Shown: one piece after another, positions 1 to 10,915 of the stretch
Numbering within the stretch: position 1 is the stretch's first letter
Layout: each line of letters starts with the position of its first letter
Assembly (NCBI RefSeq): GCF_050908995.1
Contig: NC_135124.1
Coordinates: 1,550,001-1,614,000, forward strand
Source: Andrena cerasifolii
Taxonomy: Eukaryota; Arthropoda; Insecta; Hymenoptera; Andrenidae
Length of the DNA: 64,000 bases
Direction: 5' to 3'
Notes under the pieces: generated by a model
What the model was told of the DNA's origin: nothing
Database searches by the model: none
What the model saw: the letters and a program-made list of their open reading frames with translations, nothing else
Translations under genes and position numbers: made by a program

Positions 1-1690
1 GTTATTTTATTATAAAAAGTCAAAAAATAGATAATTCACATTATAAAAGAAAATTTGGAATTTTTTTTATTGATTTTCATTGAGTCTAAATATTATCAAT
101 TTATCGTACAAATTATACCGACACTGAGAATATTCATATAAAATATGCGAGGGTGCAATTGTGCCTCTGCCGTCTGTTAACGTTGTAAAATTATGCCGTC
201 TGAAGAGGGTTAAACAAATAAAAAGCGAATTTCTGGCGAAAATGTTTGAAGTTTCGCCATTTTTAAAATATGCAACTTTTTTACACCATTTGTGGTTGAT
301 ATTCTTACAATTGGCACATAAATTAAAAAAAAATTATTAGTCTGTTTCACATAACTACCAGAGACGCTACAACAGGCGCCGTTTTGCATCTCAACAAAAT
401 TCACCTATTTTAGATCCTGTTCTGTTTCTTTTGTATTTATTATAATTTTACTGTTATATTTTTTTACTTGTTATAATGTTAAGTAAAGCACCCTTAAAGT
501 TACGAAAGGATTAGCGCATTGGTATATTTGCAAGAAATTCCTAAAAATTGGTGCAAAAATAAGCCGTTTATACGGGCTTCTCCCCTTGACCAGCAAAAGT
601 TTCACACATAGGTATTGTATTGATTTTCGATATTTTATAATTCGATACAATTTTCAATTACTTACTATTGCATGCTAGTTGTAGCATTTAGAAAGTTATT
701 TCAGGAGAGTTATTATTCCTAATTAAGTGATATTAACAAGAAATGCTAACGACGGAGGCATGAAACTATAATTTCCTTCTATATTTTATTATGCATTTAG
801 CGCGTCATATAGGCGATAATTACATAAAATTAGGAAGAGTTTTGCATAATTATTTTTCAACTGAATACTTATTATATACTTCTGCTGGGGCAGACATGCA
901 TGTTTCTAAAAATACTTAAGTACAATTATACGGTCCCTATGAAAGGAAGAAAAACTGAGACCATTATTGATACTATTTTTACGAAAGACATAATGTTACA
1001 ATTGGCTCTGAGAACATCGTTCAAAACAAACGTACTATATTGCATTGTGATTACGAATCCATAATTTCGTGAATAAAATCCTTTGCGAATGGTGCCACTT
1101 ACAATATGCAAATATAATAAATACAAACGTAAGTAACATTGCAATGTTACAAAGGGATACCAGTGAACATACAGTTAATATATAATTTAATTTTCTTCGT
1201 GCAATTTATTGTACAATTTATCGAAAAAATGTATTACGATATTGGCGAGCAATATCTAGAAAAACATGAAAATTAGTTCATTCGTATCTTAACCTTTTTG
1301 TCTATGCTTTTCAATCTCAAAGAGCAGTTTAATTTTTTAATTTAAAAATGTTTTATAATACACGCGAACAATAATGTAATGTAAACTCGGTGCTCACATT
1401 TTTATAAAGCGCCACGATACTGATTTGCAACGACAAATTGATGACTCGTTGCATCACCAATTACGAATTATTGGTGCACTACAATTTCGTGTTGCAACAC
1501 TGGAGTCAAGACATGCGGCCTTGTCATAATTTAATTAGACTGTTATTGCACTGAACATTATAATGTTTCGTTACGTCTTTATTCGTCTGATCCGAGCTGC
1601 AAAGCGGCATGTGTAATCATCCTGCTTATAACAATTTCGTATAATGGACTTCTTCCTAATTTTGAGAGCCCAACAATAAGCTAGCTATCC
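1..1690. other. AT-rich sequence, nothing recognised
   Basis: This stretch is AT-rich and has no open frame longer than about 70 codons and no protein motif I recognise. The short frames lack any transposase or host-gene signature. I see no long inverted repeat or LTR boundary. It is probably degraded intergenic DNA. Confidence 0.5.
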
Positions 1691-1698
1691 GTACATAA

Positions 1699-2057
1699 GG
1701 CGAATGTCCCAATTTCTGCTGATTTAAGAGGTAATTGATCATAAAGAAGGTGTAAAAAATTTGTTTGTCATCAAAATTTGCAGAGTAATTGTATAATTCT
1801 TTAATAATAAATCAAGCAATTCAAAAACTATTTAAGAAATATATTTCAAGATGTTTAACTATTAGTAATTTGTAATTAAATATATAATGCTCTAAATGTT
1901 CGTATTTTTGGTCATGAAAAATAGCGATGTATGTATTGCCCCAAGCTCGTGCAACACTCGCGTAAATGTTTAAATAATTTAGAATTATTTTCTTGCAACT
2001 ATAGTACAAACGTAACGCATATAATAATAAGAAAAATACGAAATGAGCAGAAATTTA
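1699..2057 (+). repeat. TTAA-family element, copy A (truncated)
   Basis: The sequence starts GGCGAATGTCC after ATAA and matches two other copies in the window, at 15865-17365 and 55241-56104. Shared blocks include the 'GTGCAACACTCGCGTAAATGTT' region near 1945 and a run ending in ATGAGCAGAAAT. The middle and the right terminus are missing or rearranged compared with copy C. It contains no coding sequence. The other copies sit between TTAA sites, so this is a decayed member of the same non-autonomous DNA element family. Confidence 0.7.
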
Positions 2058-2079
2058 TTAAGAGATATTAAGGACTCCA

Positions 2080-2560
2080 TGAAAACACAGCTTAATCTTT
2101 TCCACCCCCTTAGGAGTTGATTAGGGCAAAATCCTGCAATTGGTTTCTAGGCATTTGTGTGAGCAATCTTTGTAAGTAAGAAACAAGTTTATATCTAATC
2201 GGGCCAAAGAGATTTTAAGGAATCCGAGAAAATACATTTTAACCCTTTTCACCCCTTCGGAGACGTAATTTCCAAAAATCCTTATTACTGGGCGCCTACG
2301 TCATGAACACAATGTACCTTCCAAATTTTACGTTCCTAGATTAAACGGTTTGAGCTCGGCATCCATAAGTTATCAATCAGTCAGGACTTCTCATTTTATA
2401 TGTATATAGATTAATTTACCGACTTCAAGAAGGGGGAGTTTACGTATTTTTGTTTATGTTTGTCCACACGTAACTCCTCAGCATATGGACCGATTTCGAT
2501 AATCTTTTTTTTTATTCGAAAGAGGGCGAGTACGGGTTACTTCAAACTTCGCCTCATTAC
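2080..2560. repeat. interspersed repeat fragments resembling common insect repeats
   Basis: The stretch near 2405-2530 carries the phrases ACCGACTTCAAGAAGGGG and ATGGACCGATTTCGATAA. To my knowledge these resemble the terminal part of repeats widespread in insect genomes. The preceding 300 bases (CACCCCCTTAGGAG, then CACCCCTTCGGAGACG) look like degenerate copies of one unit. There is no coding capacity. The family assignment is from memory and is weak. Confidence 0.35.
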
Positions 2561-2774
2561 ATAATTTGTATTTTATATATTCTCGCATTTTAGAGTATTC
2601 CCGCGCGTTGAGTTGTAGACTCAATATAACGAATTTGTGACATCCTTGTTCTCACTTTTTCAAGTCACTTATTTTTGGAATCTTCCGTTTCTAGCAAACG
2701 GTTCCTTTCTCATGGGCAATACATGTAGTCATATAACTTAAATATCTAAAACGTAAAAAATAAAAAAAAAATAA

Positions 2775-2995
2775 TGCCGACTTGAAAAAACTAAATATGC
2801 TCTAAAAAGTAAAAAATAATTTTTTCCCTTATATAATCTGCGACTCTTAAATTTTTTAAGGCGGCGCCAGATTTACACCGTGCAAATGATGAGGCGCCGA
2901 CATAACAAAATAGGGAGTCATAGATTAAATAAGAGAAATTTTTTTTTTACTTTTTAATTAATTTTTATTTTTTTGAAGTGGGTTATATATTTTTT
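2775..2995. repeat. imperfect palindrome around GGCGCC motifs
   Basis: The left arm (ACTTGAAAAAACTAAA then AAGTAAAAAATAATTT) is roughly the reverse complement of the right arm ending near 2990. The centre, 2865-2900, contains GGCGGCGCCAGATTTACACC and, further on, GGCGCC again. It could fold into a hairpin of about 210 bases. It may be the 3' end of a repeat. I see no TSD. Confidence 0.45.
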
Positions 2996-3525
2996 TTAAT
3001 TTTTTCATACGATCTCAGTTTGTCAATACTGCTGAGGTATTGGCGAAATTATCTGGTGCGTAACAGAAAAAAATTACATTGCTCTTGTCCGATTAATTAC
3101 CAAATCTTTTTCTCTAACGATTAGTAATGGAAAAGAGAAACATGTGTCATATCTGATACATATGATAAATGGTTAATATATTTCTATAGTTTTCGCATAA
3201 ATCGAAATTTAGTTACGCATACAATGTACTTTGCCCTCCTAATTCCTATTTATTCAGATGTTCAGAATTACAGTCAAGATTTCACACGGGCAACAAATGA
3301 AATGAGCATCTGATCTTCTGTATGTTTTAATTAATATTTTATATTTTAATATGTAAAATAGCATAATTAACAAAGGATCAGTCTTCACTGAATTAAGTAA
3401 GAGTGTTCTAAAATTGCAAGGTGGTTAATCTATGAATTAGTGGGTAAATCAGTGATGCATATTAATAACAATTATTCGAAACACCCTGTGATTGGACCGC
3501 GCAATTGATGTTTAACGGGACTAGG

Positions 3526-4146
3526 CAGTCGAAAAATCATTTTTTTTTTTTTGCATTTTCCGAAAGTACTATTTTTCCTCAATAAAATGCCGTTTGGTTT
3601 ATAGTAAAATTTACAAAATTGTAGATTTGGCAGCTAAAAACGTCAAGCGGCAACCTGTAGCATCGCCTTTGTCCAGAAACTTTAAATGCGTTTTTCTCGA
3701 ATATTTTTTTCTCTTAATTTTTTCCAGATTGCGAGCGAATTGAGGTTCAAATCGACTTGGAAAAAATTACGGGATGTGTAGAACATGTGTCATTTCGGCG
3801 CAAACCTCTGATATGGTCCGTCAAAATTCGAGATTTTCATAAAAAAATTAAGAAGTCACCGGATTTTGGTGGCACACAAACAATGATGGTGCGCTACCAA
3901 AATCCGGTGACTTCTTTAATTTTTTTTCGCTCGCAATCTGGAAAAAATTAAGAGAAAAAAATATTCGAGAAAAACGCATTTAAAGTTTCTGGGCAAAGGC
4001 GACGCTATAGGTTGCCGCTTGACATTTTTAGCTGCCAAATCCACAATTTTGCAAATTTTACTATAAACCAAACGGCATTTTATTGAGGAAAGATAGTACT
4101 TTCGGAAAATGCAATAAAAAATCGATTTTTCGACTGCCTAGTCCCC
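3526..4146. mobile_element. TTAA-flanked foldback element (621 bp)
   Basis: TTAA at 3522-3525 and TTAA at 4147-4150 bracket a segment whose ends are inverted copies (CGGGACTAGGCAGTCG and its complement). Each arm is about 220 bases: 3526-3745 pairs with 3925-4146. The centre holds a second inversion, AAGTCACCGGATTTTGG against CCAAAATCCGGTGACTT. A TTAA target duplication is diagnostic of piggyBac-type transposition, so this is probably a non-autonomous element of that group. The short frame inside it is only a by-product of the arms. Confidence 0.85.
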
Positions 4147-4878
4147 TTAATCTAAAGGAAGGGTTCGACTAGTGCAACGGCGCGCCGCGCACGACGGTTT
4201 CGTCCACTTGAAAGGGTCTAATTTATGAGGCCGCGCACACGAAATGGGCCGACGCTCTGCCAGGCGTGCACGCGGATGCTTGACGCGCACGTCGAAGACA
4301 GTGGAAATAAGTACTAGCCTCCTTTTCTACATCTTGCTTTCTTTATCTACATAGAGCTAACGCTGACGGTTGGGTCAGTAGCCGAAACAACGTCTTTTGA
4401 CTTCATACTACATGAGATGTTTGAAGGGGTTTACTAGGTCGCGGTCACTGATTGCTGGAAGCTGTGTTTCAAATGAAATGAAGGAAGATCTCTGCAATGG
4501 CTTCCCTCCCTCAGTTCCGTCATCACTTTCATCATCGCTCAGTTATTCGCTATCTCGGCGTCCTGTTTCTTTTTTTTCACACGACATGTGATTAGGGGTA
4601 GTTACCATTGTGACCAATAGTGAAAAGACAAACGCCCTTTGTTTAGATAGTGTGAAACAATCGGGTAGGTTGTGTCGGGGGCACAAACCGCAGGTTTTTG
4701 GCGCGAATACTTGGATATTGAAGAAGTTTGATATTAATATTCAAGGATAATTTGGATATACTTCCAAATGACCTCAGTGACCGATGGACACGAGGTTTGA
4801 GGGAAGGGGCGGGGAGGGTGTGTCGACCCTAAAACTAAAATTGTAGCTTCGGGTATTCATTAGTTTCCGACATATTAA

Positions 4879-5158
4879 CCCTTAACTGGTATCCTGGGGT
4901 CGCTCGTGACCCCAAGCACCCAAAGTTCGATGTACAATTTTCGGTTGTCTAAGTTGGTAAACTGAATTTCTAATTAATTTTAAAATAATAGTTTAACTTT
5001 CTACGCTTCTATTATTTTCTACATTACCTAAGAAGAAAATATTCATAGTGGTTGCTCTAGTGTCGACTTTACAAATTTCTATGTCCTTTTTTATTTGGGG
5101 TCTGCCACGACCCCAGTATACCAGTCACGTTTGCCAAAAACAGTATACCAGTTAAGGG
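4879..5158. mobile_element. TTAA-flanked MITE (280 bp)
   Basis: TTAA at 4875-4878 and 5159-5162 flank inverted termini CCCTTAACTGGTAT and its complement ATACCAGTTAAGGG. A subterminal GGGGTCGCTCGTGACCCC is echoed by GGGGTCTGCCACGACCCC near the other end. The paralogous locus at 15118-15430 lacks this insertion and reads straight across one TTAA (inverse strand, around 15237-15245). That empty site confirms the TTAA duplication. Termini starting CCC after TTAA are typical of piggyBac-type elements. Confidence 0.92.
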
Positions 5159-5864
5159 TTAATAACAAATTATTGTTAACTTTTTTTACAATCTATTTTT
5201 TTTTAACTGCGTACACGTAGCCCTAACGGTGATCCACCCTGTCCCGCCCTCCCAATTTGTTCTACGGACAGGTGGACACGTTCCCCTTACCGCCGCGTGC
5301 CCCTCAGGCGTCCAAAAGACACGCGCATTTAGCTGCAATTCAAAGCCAATTTTCTTGAAAACGAAGCACGATATTAAAAATTGTATTCTATATTTTCGTC
5401 TTATTTTGGCCCATACAATCACGCCCCTAGAGTATTGACATGTATAATAGGAAGGAGCGAGTTTCCGTAAGTTTCTGGTTCATATATCCAAACCCACATC
5501 GGTTCGCTACCATGGTTTACGCGCCCGCAAGAGGGCGCGCGCCACCCGCCCTGAGCTAGCCCCAGCCTTTACTAATATCCTCGCTCGCGTTCAGCCAAAT
5601 CTAGTTTTTAACCCTTTGATTACGAAAGGTGTATATATACGCTCTCACAAGCCTATCAATATATACCAAAGAAAAACTGAATATTAATTTATTTGCAATT
5701 ATTTATTTTTTAACCCCTAAGAATGGTATCAAATATCCGGGTACCGTTTTGGTCAGTAGGTAGTCAATGGAGAACCAGTCGCAACGACTGATATGCGGAT
5801 AAGCATCGCGCCGTCTGTATTGATGGTTCTCTGCGAGAGTGCGCCGCTGTCAATATGAACAATA

Positions 5865-6340
5865 AATAACTTCTTAATATATTGTAATGCATATTTTACC
5901 CTTGACTACGGGGGGCCGACCTCGATTCGCTGCGGTCGGCCGAGGATTCGTACCTGATTCAAAAATAAAATAATTCTTAACTCTTTACTATATCGATATG
6001 GAAGATGGATTCCTTACGTTTTTCCGATCAAGATTATACCAAATTTCATGTAAATCGGACTATTTTTAACGAAGTGAATTGGAAATTTTGCATAACATTT
6101 GTTCATGGAATTTCCTTCATTATGGTCCGAATTACGTCGTTCTTGGTGTTATTTTCACCAGAGAAACATAAGGAATTGATTAGCGTCATTTTCGGAATGA
6201 TTTGATGAGAAATTCGGAAATCCTGGACGTTTCTTATATCTTAATGGTATTCCAACCCCTTCGAGGGTCGAAAGCCATAAAATTCGGTGAGGTATCACAG
6301 GGGGTTGACCTCAGCACGGGGTGTCCGGCGGCATCTCTCT
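5865..6340 (+). repeat. R2-family interspersed repeat, copy 1
   Basis: Key phrases are CGATATGGAAGATGGATTCC, CGGACTATTTTTAACGAAG and GAAAGCCATAAAATTCGG. The same order recurs at 31250-31655, in part at 23530-23760, and inverted at 7380-7765 and 49900-50190. Translations of copies 1 and 4 are similar, but the frames are short and the inverse copies do not preserve them. I read it as a non-coding repeat rather than a gene. Confidence 0.65.
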
Positions 6341-6628
6341 GACAGGCATCGCTCCAGAATCACCCTCTGTAATCTGTAAGTTCTCGGATATCTCGAGTAT
6401 ATCGGGTAGTTTACCCGGGAATTTTCCTCGTTCCGGGTATCTCAGGCGTATCCGGTCCACAGCTATAGCCCTACTCCAAACTGCTCGATAATCCGGGAAA
6501 CTCGTAAATCTGACCCGTGTCCGGCGCGCAGTTGCACCAGTGGGAACGTCTTTCTGCAACAAATCGGCCTTGCGCGTCGAAAAAAACGCGCGCCGCGCGT
6601 CGTTGCACTAGTGGGACTCCGCCTTCAT

Positions 6629-6900
6629 GATTCTCCTTTGACATTAGTTCTCATAAAGTCTACTGTATCATGTAATTCTATTATTAATAATAAGTGAATA
6701 TCAGTCGTAGTGACAATTTTAATAGTGATGGGTAATACGTATCAGAACATTTTTTATTCTTGTAACACAGACTCATGACGTGTTAAAGAAATTCTTGCTT
6801 GTTATTTCATGACCTTGTAACATTCCTTTGAACTTTTCATTATTCTTAATTTTACTATATGTTTATGAAATAACTCATATATATGACACCTATCATTATA
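6629..6900. other. AT-rich spacer
   Basis: No repeat boundary, motif or coding stretch is recognisable between the large element ending near 6625 and the TATA-CAGGGTGTCC terminus at 6901. Confidence 0.5.
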
Positions 6901-7215
6901 CAGGGTGTCCCAATAATGGTGGAGTTCCTTGAGAGGGGTGACTCACGGGGTAATTCGAAACAACTTTTTCCTTAGCGAAAATATTGTCCGAAGCATCGTT
7001 AACGAGATATTAAGAAAAAAGTCTCAAGCATAAATGTATTATGCTGCATATGTCATGTAGAACTACGGTTGTGGCTCTAACGTCATCTGACAAGAGAAGT
7101 TCGGCTATCCGAACATTCCGATATTTTTTTTAAACTGTGCAAATTTGTAGAGGACCTCAATAGAAGTATCAGGAAAGTTTTTGTTTCTGCCCATTTCCGG
7201 GTTTTCAGGTTGAAA
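6901..7215 (+). repeat. CAGGGTGTCCC-type repeat end
   Basis: It starts CAGGGTGTCCCAATAATGG immediately after TATA (6897-6900). About 120 bases, including the phrases GAAACAACTTTTTCC and GTCCGAAGCATCGTTAA, match the repeat at 44419-44540. The copies diverge afterwards, but a later block shared with 44540-44600 (CAGCTTCCGCGGTAGG) occurs here at about 8165-8215. No partner terminus was identified, so the element is incomplete or rearranged. Confidence 0.55.
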
Positions 7216-7379
7216 ACACCCCCTAAAGGTTAATGAGAGTGTTCCTATTTTTCAGTATATCTTGGAAACGATATATAAAAAATATGTTGTAAGTAAATGC
7301 AAATTTCGTTATAGGGCTTGATAACAGTTCCCGAGTACAATCATTTGTAAAATGTAAAAAAAAAACGCGACGCAAAATA

Positions 7380-7765
7380 CAGGGTGATTCTCTAGCAAGC
7401 GTCGTCAAAGCCAATACCGCCAGCAATCACGCGCCTCGCTGAGTTCCGTGGTCTTCGGTACTCGAAATCATACAATGTTGCGCACTAAGCAGCGGCGAAT
7501 CTCGAATTCTGCATTTCTAATCAGATCTTTGCGAAAGTGACGCCAATCGATTCTTTATGGTTTCCCGATGAAATTGACCCCAAGAACAATATAATTTGGA
7601 CCATAATTAAGGAAATTACATAAAAAATTGATTTGCATAATTAAAATTAGCTTCGTTAAAAATAGTCCGATTTACATAACATTTGGTATGAGTTTCATCG
7701 GAAAAAACAAGGAATCGATTGGTGTCACTGCCATATTTATTCGATGAAGAAAATAAAGCATTTCA
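7380..7765 (-). repeat. R2-family repeat, inverted copy 2
   Basis: It begins CAGGGTGATTCTCTAGC after AATA and contains the inverse of the R2 core: GACGCCAATCGATTCTTTATGG, AAGAACAATATAATTTGG and AAAAATAGTCCGATT. The copy at 49900 has the same start, which suggests that CAGGGTGATTCTC is a true terminus of this family. Confidence 0.6.
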
Positions 7766-9182
7766 TTTTTCGCATAAGCTGTGAATTATCGCGTGAGCGA
7801 CCAGCGAAACCCGGCGAAGATGTTACGGTACCGCGCGGTCGAACGAGAAATACACACATATATGTATACACTATATTCTGCCGGGCCGTGCTCGCTGCGC
7901 CGAGCTGAAATTAAACCACATCTCGTCCATTTTCGCGACGCTGTCAGCTCGCTCAGAGTCAACTGATAATAACGGTTCGTATTGTTTTAGATGCAATATT
8001 CCTTCCTCTATCTAACTCTATAAAAATCATCCCTGTATCTCTTTCCGTTTGCGAGCAGTAACGGCGCAACAGGGTTGCATATTTCATGACATCCAAGTCT
8101 TAATTTGGGCTCCCATAGCCGTTGCATACGTATACAGTGCGAGGAAAGACGTAGTTCTACGTCAAAACCCCGACTAATCAGAGTGCGAATCTTCCGCTCC
8201 AGCTTCCGCGGTAGGCGACTGCGCCTGTACTACGAACAAGCAAATTGGCACGCATTGAAGGACACCGCGCAAAATAACAAATGAAAAAGACGTAACATAC
8301 AAAATCGAAATTTTCGTCATGTTTTAGTTGTCATTTAAACGCGAATAATGAAACGTAAACAAACGTAAAATGTCGAATACGCTGTTTTGACGTGAATGCG
8401 TCTTTAAAATCGGTACAGTACTGGGGGGCCATGCACGAAAAGTCGAGCGTAACGAAAAAGGTGACGAAAATGAGAGATAATGTTTCGTCTTATAACTTCA
8501 AAATTAAAAGCAACATCCAAACAATAAATATAGGGTCGAGTAGACAAAAGATCTCCGTACCTAAGTTCACCTTCGGACCGAGGGCGTAACCGCTATGAGC
8601 GTGGGTAGGGGGTCCGCAAAAGTACAGAATTTAAACGTTAAAAACTAGATTTGGCCGAACGCGAGCGAGAAACGGCACGAAACAGACGACACGTTGACAC
8701 CCCGTCTCGCTCCGTCCTTCGGATGCCTGATACTCCGCCGTCGCGCACGCAAAGGACGGAATATCACGCGCCCGAAAGTTAGAGCGAGATAAACCTTCAA
8801 CTGCGTTTGCCCCGCACCGGTCCCCGCACGCCCCAGTCACGCCGACTCGCTCTCGCCTTCGGCAAGAAAAACGCGAGAAAGGCCGTGGTTACGGTGGACG
8901 CGTTTTCGCCCGAAAAATCGATTAGTTTCTGTGTAAACAATAACATCCCCATAAAATACTTCAAAAAAGTAAAAAAATAGCCAAGTAAGTACATGAAAAA
9001 GTCGAGGACGGAAAAGAATATTATCAAATAAATCACAAAAAAAGAAGATAATAATAATTACAATATTAAAAAAAGGTGTGAAATCAAAATGAGCTGCAAA
9101 TACATAAAGGTGCTTTCCAACAGCGCTTAAGATGACGCAACTACATATACACAGCTCAAATGCTGTGTTCTTACATTCCATT
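7766..9182. other. non-coding mixed region
   Basis: It holds the 8165-8215 block noted above and a GC-richer stretch at 8590-8890. A 30-base match near 8640-8670 (AAAACTAGATTTGGCCGAACG) is the inverse of 5585-5615. Short frames on the minus strand at 8631-9181 overlap one another in different phases and show no family motif. No gene is supported. Confidence 0.5.
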
Positions 9183-10702
9183 TAGGGATTACAATCCCGG
9201 GATTCGGTATCCCGGAATTCCGCGATTTCGGCTGTTTTTTTAATTCCAAAAATCACGGGATATGATATAAATAATCCTGAGAATTTGGGGATTTTTTAAA
9301 AATGTGAATTACTTTATGGACACCTAAAAAATATAAAAATAAACAGTCATTTCATAGGTATATTTGTAAATTAGAATGACCATCATCGATTTCGATGACC
9401 TTGAAATATGTTGTAGGGGGCATGATTCTGAACAATTTTTTCCTATACATGTAACCGGCGGTTGGCCCTAGTTTCTGAGATATTTGCAAGAATCTTTACT
9501 TATAATTTCTAAGCGCGACAGAAGCATCGCACGACGGCGCGTAACATTTTTTTTTTTTTTTCGACGAAAACAGAAAACACACAATTGTTGCGCGCGATTT
9601 CTCTGTAAAGTACTTCTGTTGACTTATTTCGACACAACGGATTCCACTTTCCAACTTGTCCCGGGTATTAGTATTGGTTGGGCCTAGAATAGCGCGGGGG
9701 GCGCGCGCCCGCTTGCGGGCGCGTAAAGTATGGTAGGGGACCGTTGTGAATTTGGGGATGTTAAAAATGAGACTGCAAGAAATTACGTATTAGAACCAGA
9801 GTCATCCTAATATCCGGCGGCGTCAGCGGGTGTTGGCGGAACTCCCCACACACCCAACAGGTGCTCTTGAAAACACCCTCCTTCTAGAGAAAAAGTTATA
9901 TTTTAGTTAAACTCACATCGGTTTGCTACCACGGTTTACGCGCCCACAAGCGGGCGCCCCCCCCCCCCGCTCGCGCACCTCTAGCCTCAACCACTGCTAA
10001 TACCCGGGACAAGTTGGAAAATGCATTGTGTCGGAATAAGTCAACAGAAATACTGTACAGAGAGGCGATCGTGGTAAGGTGATTACAAAAATTTCCCTTC
10101 AAATCCATGAGGAAAAGTTTACCAAGGTTTTTTGCGCATACTTAGAAAGTAAGGCCGACCGCCGATTACGTGTATTGGAAAAAGTTGCTCAGAATCATAC
10201 CCCCTTCATCATGTTTCAAGATCATCGAAATCGGTGATGGTCATGCTAATCGACAAGTTTACCCTACATTTATTTTTACAATGATATTCTCACTTTCCGC
10301 TATTTCGAAATCGTGCGAGTTGCAAATCGCAACTTGTCTGAACACGTAAACTCGACACATTGTAGATATGTAATTTAGGTGTTTTGATGTTTCTTCGTTC
10401 GCAATTTCCAAAAATCGTCATAATGGTTTGCTGATATTATCTACTTATTGAGACTTTATTATTCTTCATTGTTCTACTGTGTTTATTGTCAAACATGATT
10501 TTAGCTTATGTTTCAGATTAATGATGGAAAGTAAGTTTGTTTATTTTAAATAATGATTTAGAATTTTAACACATAGTAAATCATTTTAATTACTGAATTT
10601 TTCTATTTTCCAATCCCGGGATTAGTCCTGAAATCCCGAGATAGACTGTAAAAAATCCCGTAATCCCGGGATAGTAAATAATGATCCGGATTGTATTCCC
10701 TA
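9183..10702. mobile_element. hAT-like non-autonomous element (1520 bp)
   Basis: The 8-base duplication ATTCCATT occurs at 9175-9182 and 10703-10710. The termini are TAGGGATTACAATCC and its near complement GGATTGTATTCCCTA. Several CCCGGGAT motifs lie just inside both ends. Eight-base TSDs and short TIRs are the hallmark of the hAT superfamily. The interior carries a second inverted pair (9377-9480 with 10140-10242) and GC-rich GCGCCCGCTTGCGGGCGCG hairpins. There is no transposase frame. Confidence 0.9.
9377..10242. repeat. internal foldback inside the hAT-like element
   Basis: The roughly 104-base arm at 9377-9480 (GACCATCATCGATTTCGATG at its start) pairs with 10140-10242. The inside includes TTTACGCGCCCACAAGCGGGCG near 9935, which also occurs near 5517 (TTTACGCGCCCGCAAGAGGG). 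It is either an element nested in the hAT-like element or the subterminal structure of that element. No TSD is obvious. Confidence 0.6.
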
Positions 10703-10743
10703 ATTCCATTACTCATATCGCGGACATTTTAATAATGCGAAGA

Positions 10744-10915
10744 TTGCGAAGTCCCGGCCCCATCATGGGTCGCGCCAGTTAGTCTCCGTCAGCGCCACTA
10801 GAGGTCTACTCTTCTCGCAAGTCCTAGTTTCCACTCTCGTTCCCATATATACAAGTTCCAAGTTAGTTCCTCTTAGTCGCTGTGTGTCTAGGGCAGGAGC
10901 CGTCAGCTATAGCCC
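10744..10915 (+). mobile_element. LTR fragment, left part, related to solo LTR at 25944
   Basis: The sequence GTCCCGGCCCCATCATGGGTC through GTGTGTCTAGGGCAGGAGCCGTCAG follows 25944-26140 closely. It includes a TATATA at about 10846 in the same relative place as at 26065. The copy is cut at 10915 by the hAT-like insertion 10916-11979 and resumes at 11988. Confidence 0.8.

Larger units (their letters stand above)
4156..6625. mobile_element. large non-coding DNA element with ACTAGTGCAACG inverted ends
   Basis: The left end reads GACTAGTGCAACGGCGCG. The right end, near 6590-6625, is its inverse (GTTGCACTAGTGGGACTCC). A direct paralog begins at about 12920 and continues to about 14100. The second half of the interior (about 4659-5275) is matched in inverse orientation at 15118-15430. 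Within it lie the TTAA element at 4879-5158 and a copy of the GATTTGATGAGAAA repeat at 5865-6340. I see no transposase. No clean target duplication is visible, so the exact ends are approximate. Confidence 0.6.

Noticed and set aside
5990..6205. Similar peptides encoded at 6005-6205 and 31303-31518 as a possible conserved gene
   Set aside because: The sequences are copies of the R2 repeat. Inverted and partial copies do not keep the frame, and there is no recognised domain.
8631..9181. Three overlapping minus-strand frames (up to 114 codons)
   Set aside because: They use different phases of the same DNA, contain no motif, and continue into an AT-rich stretch.
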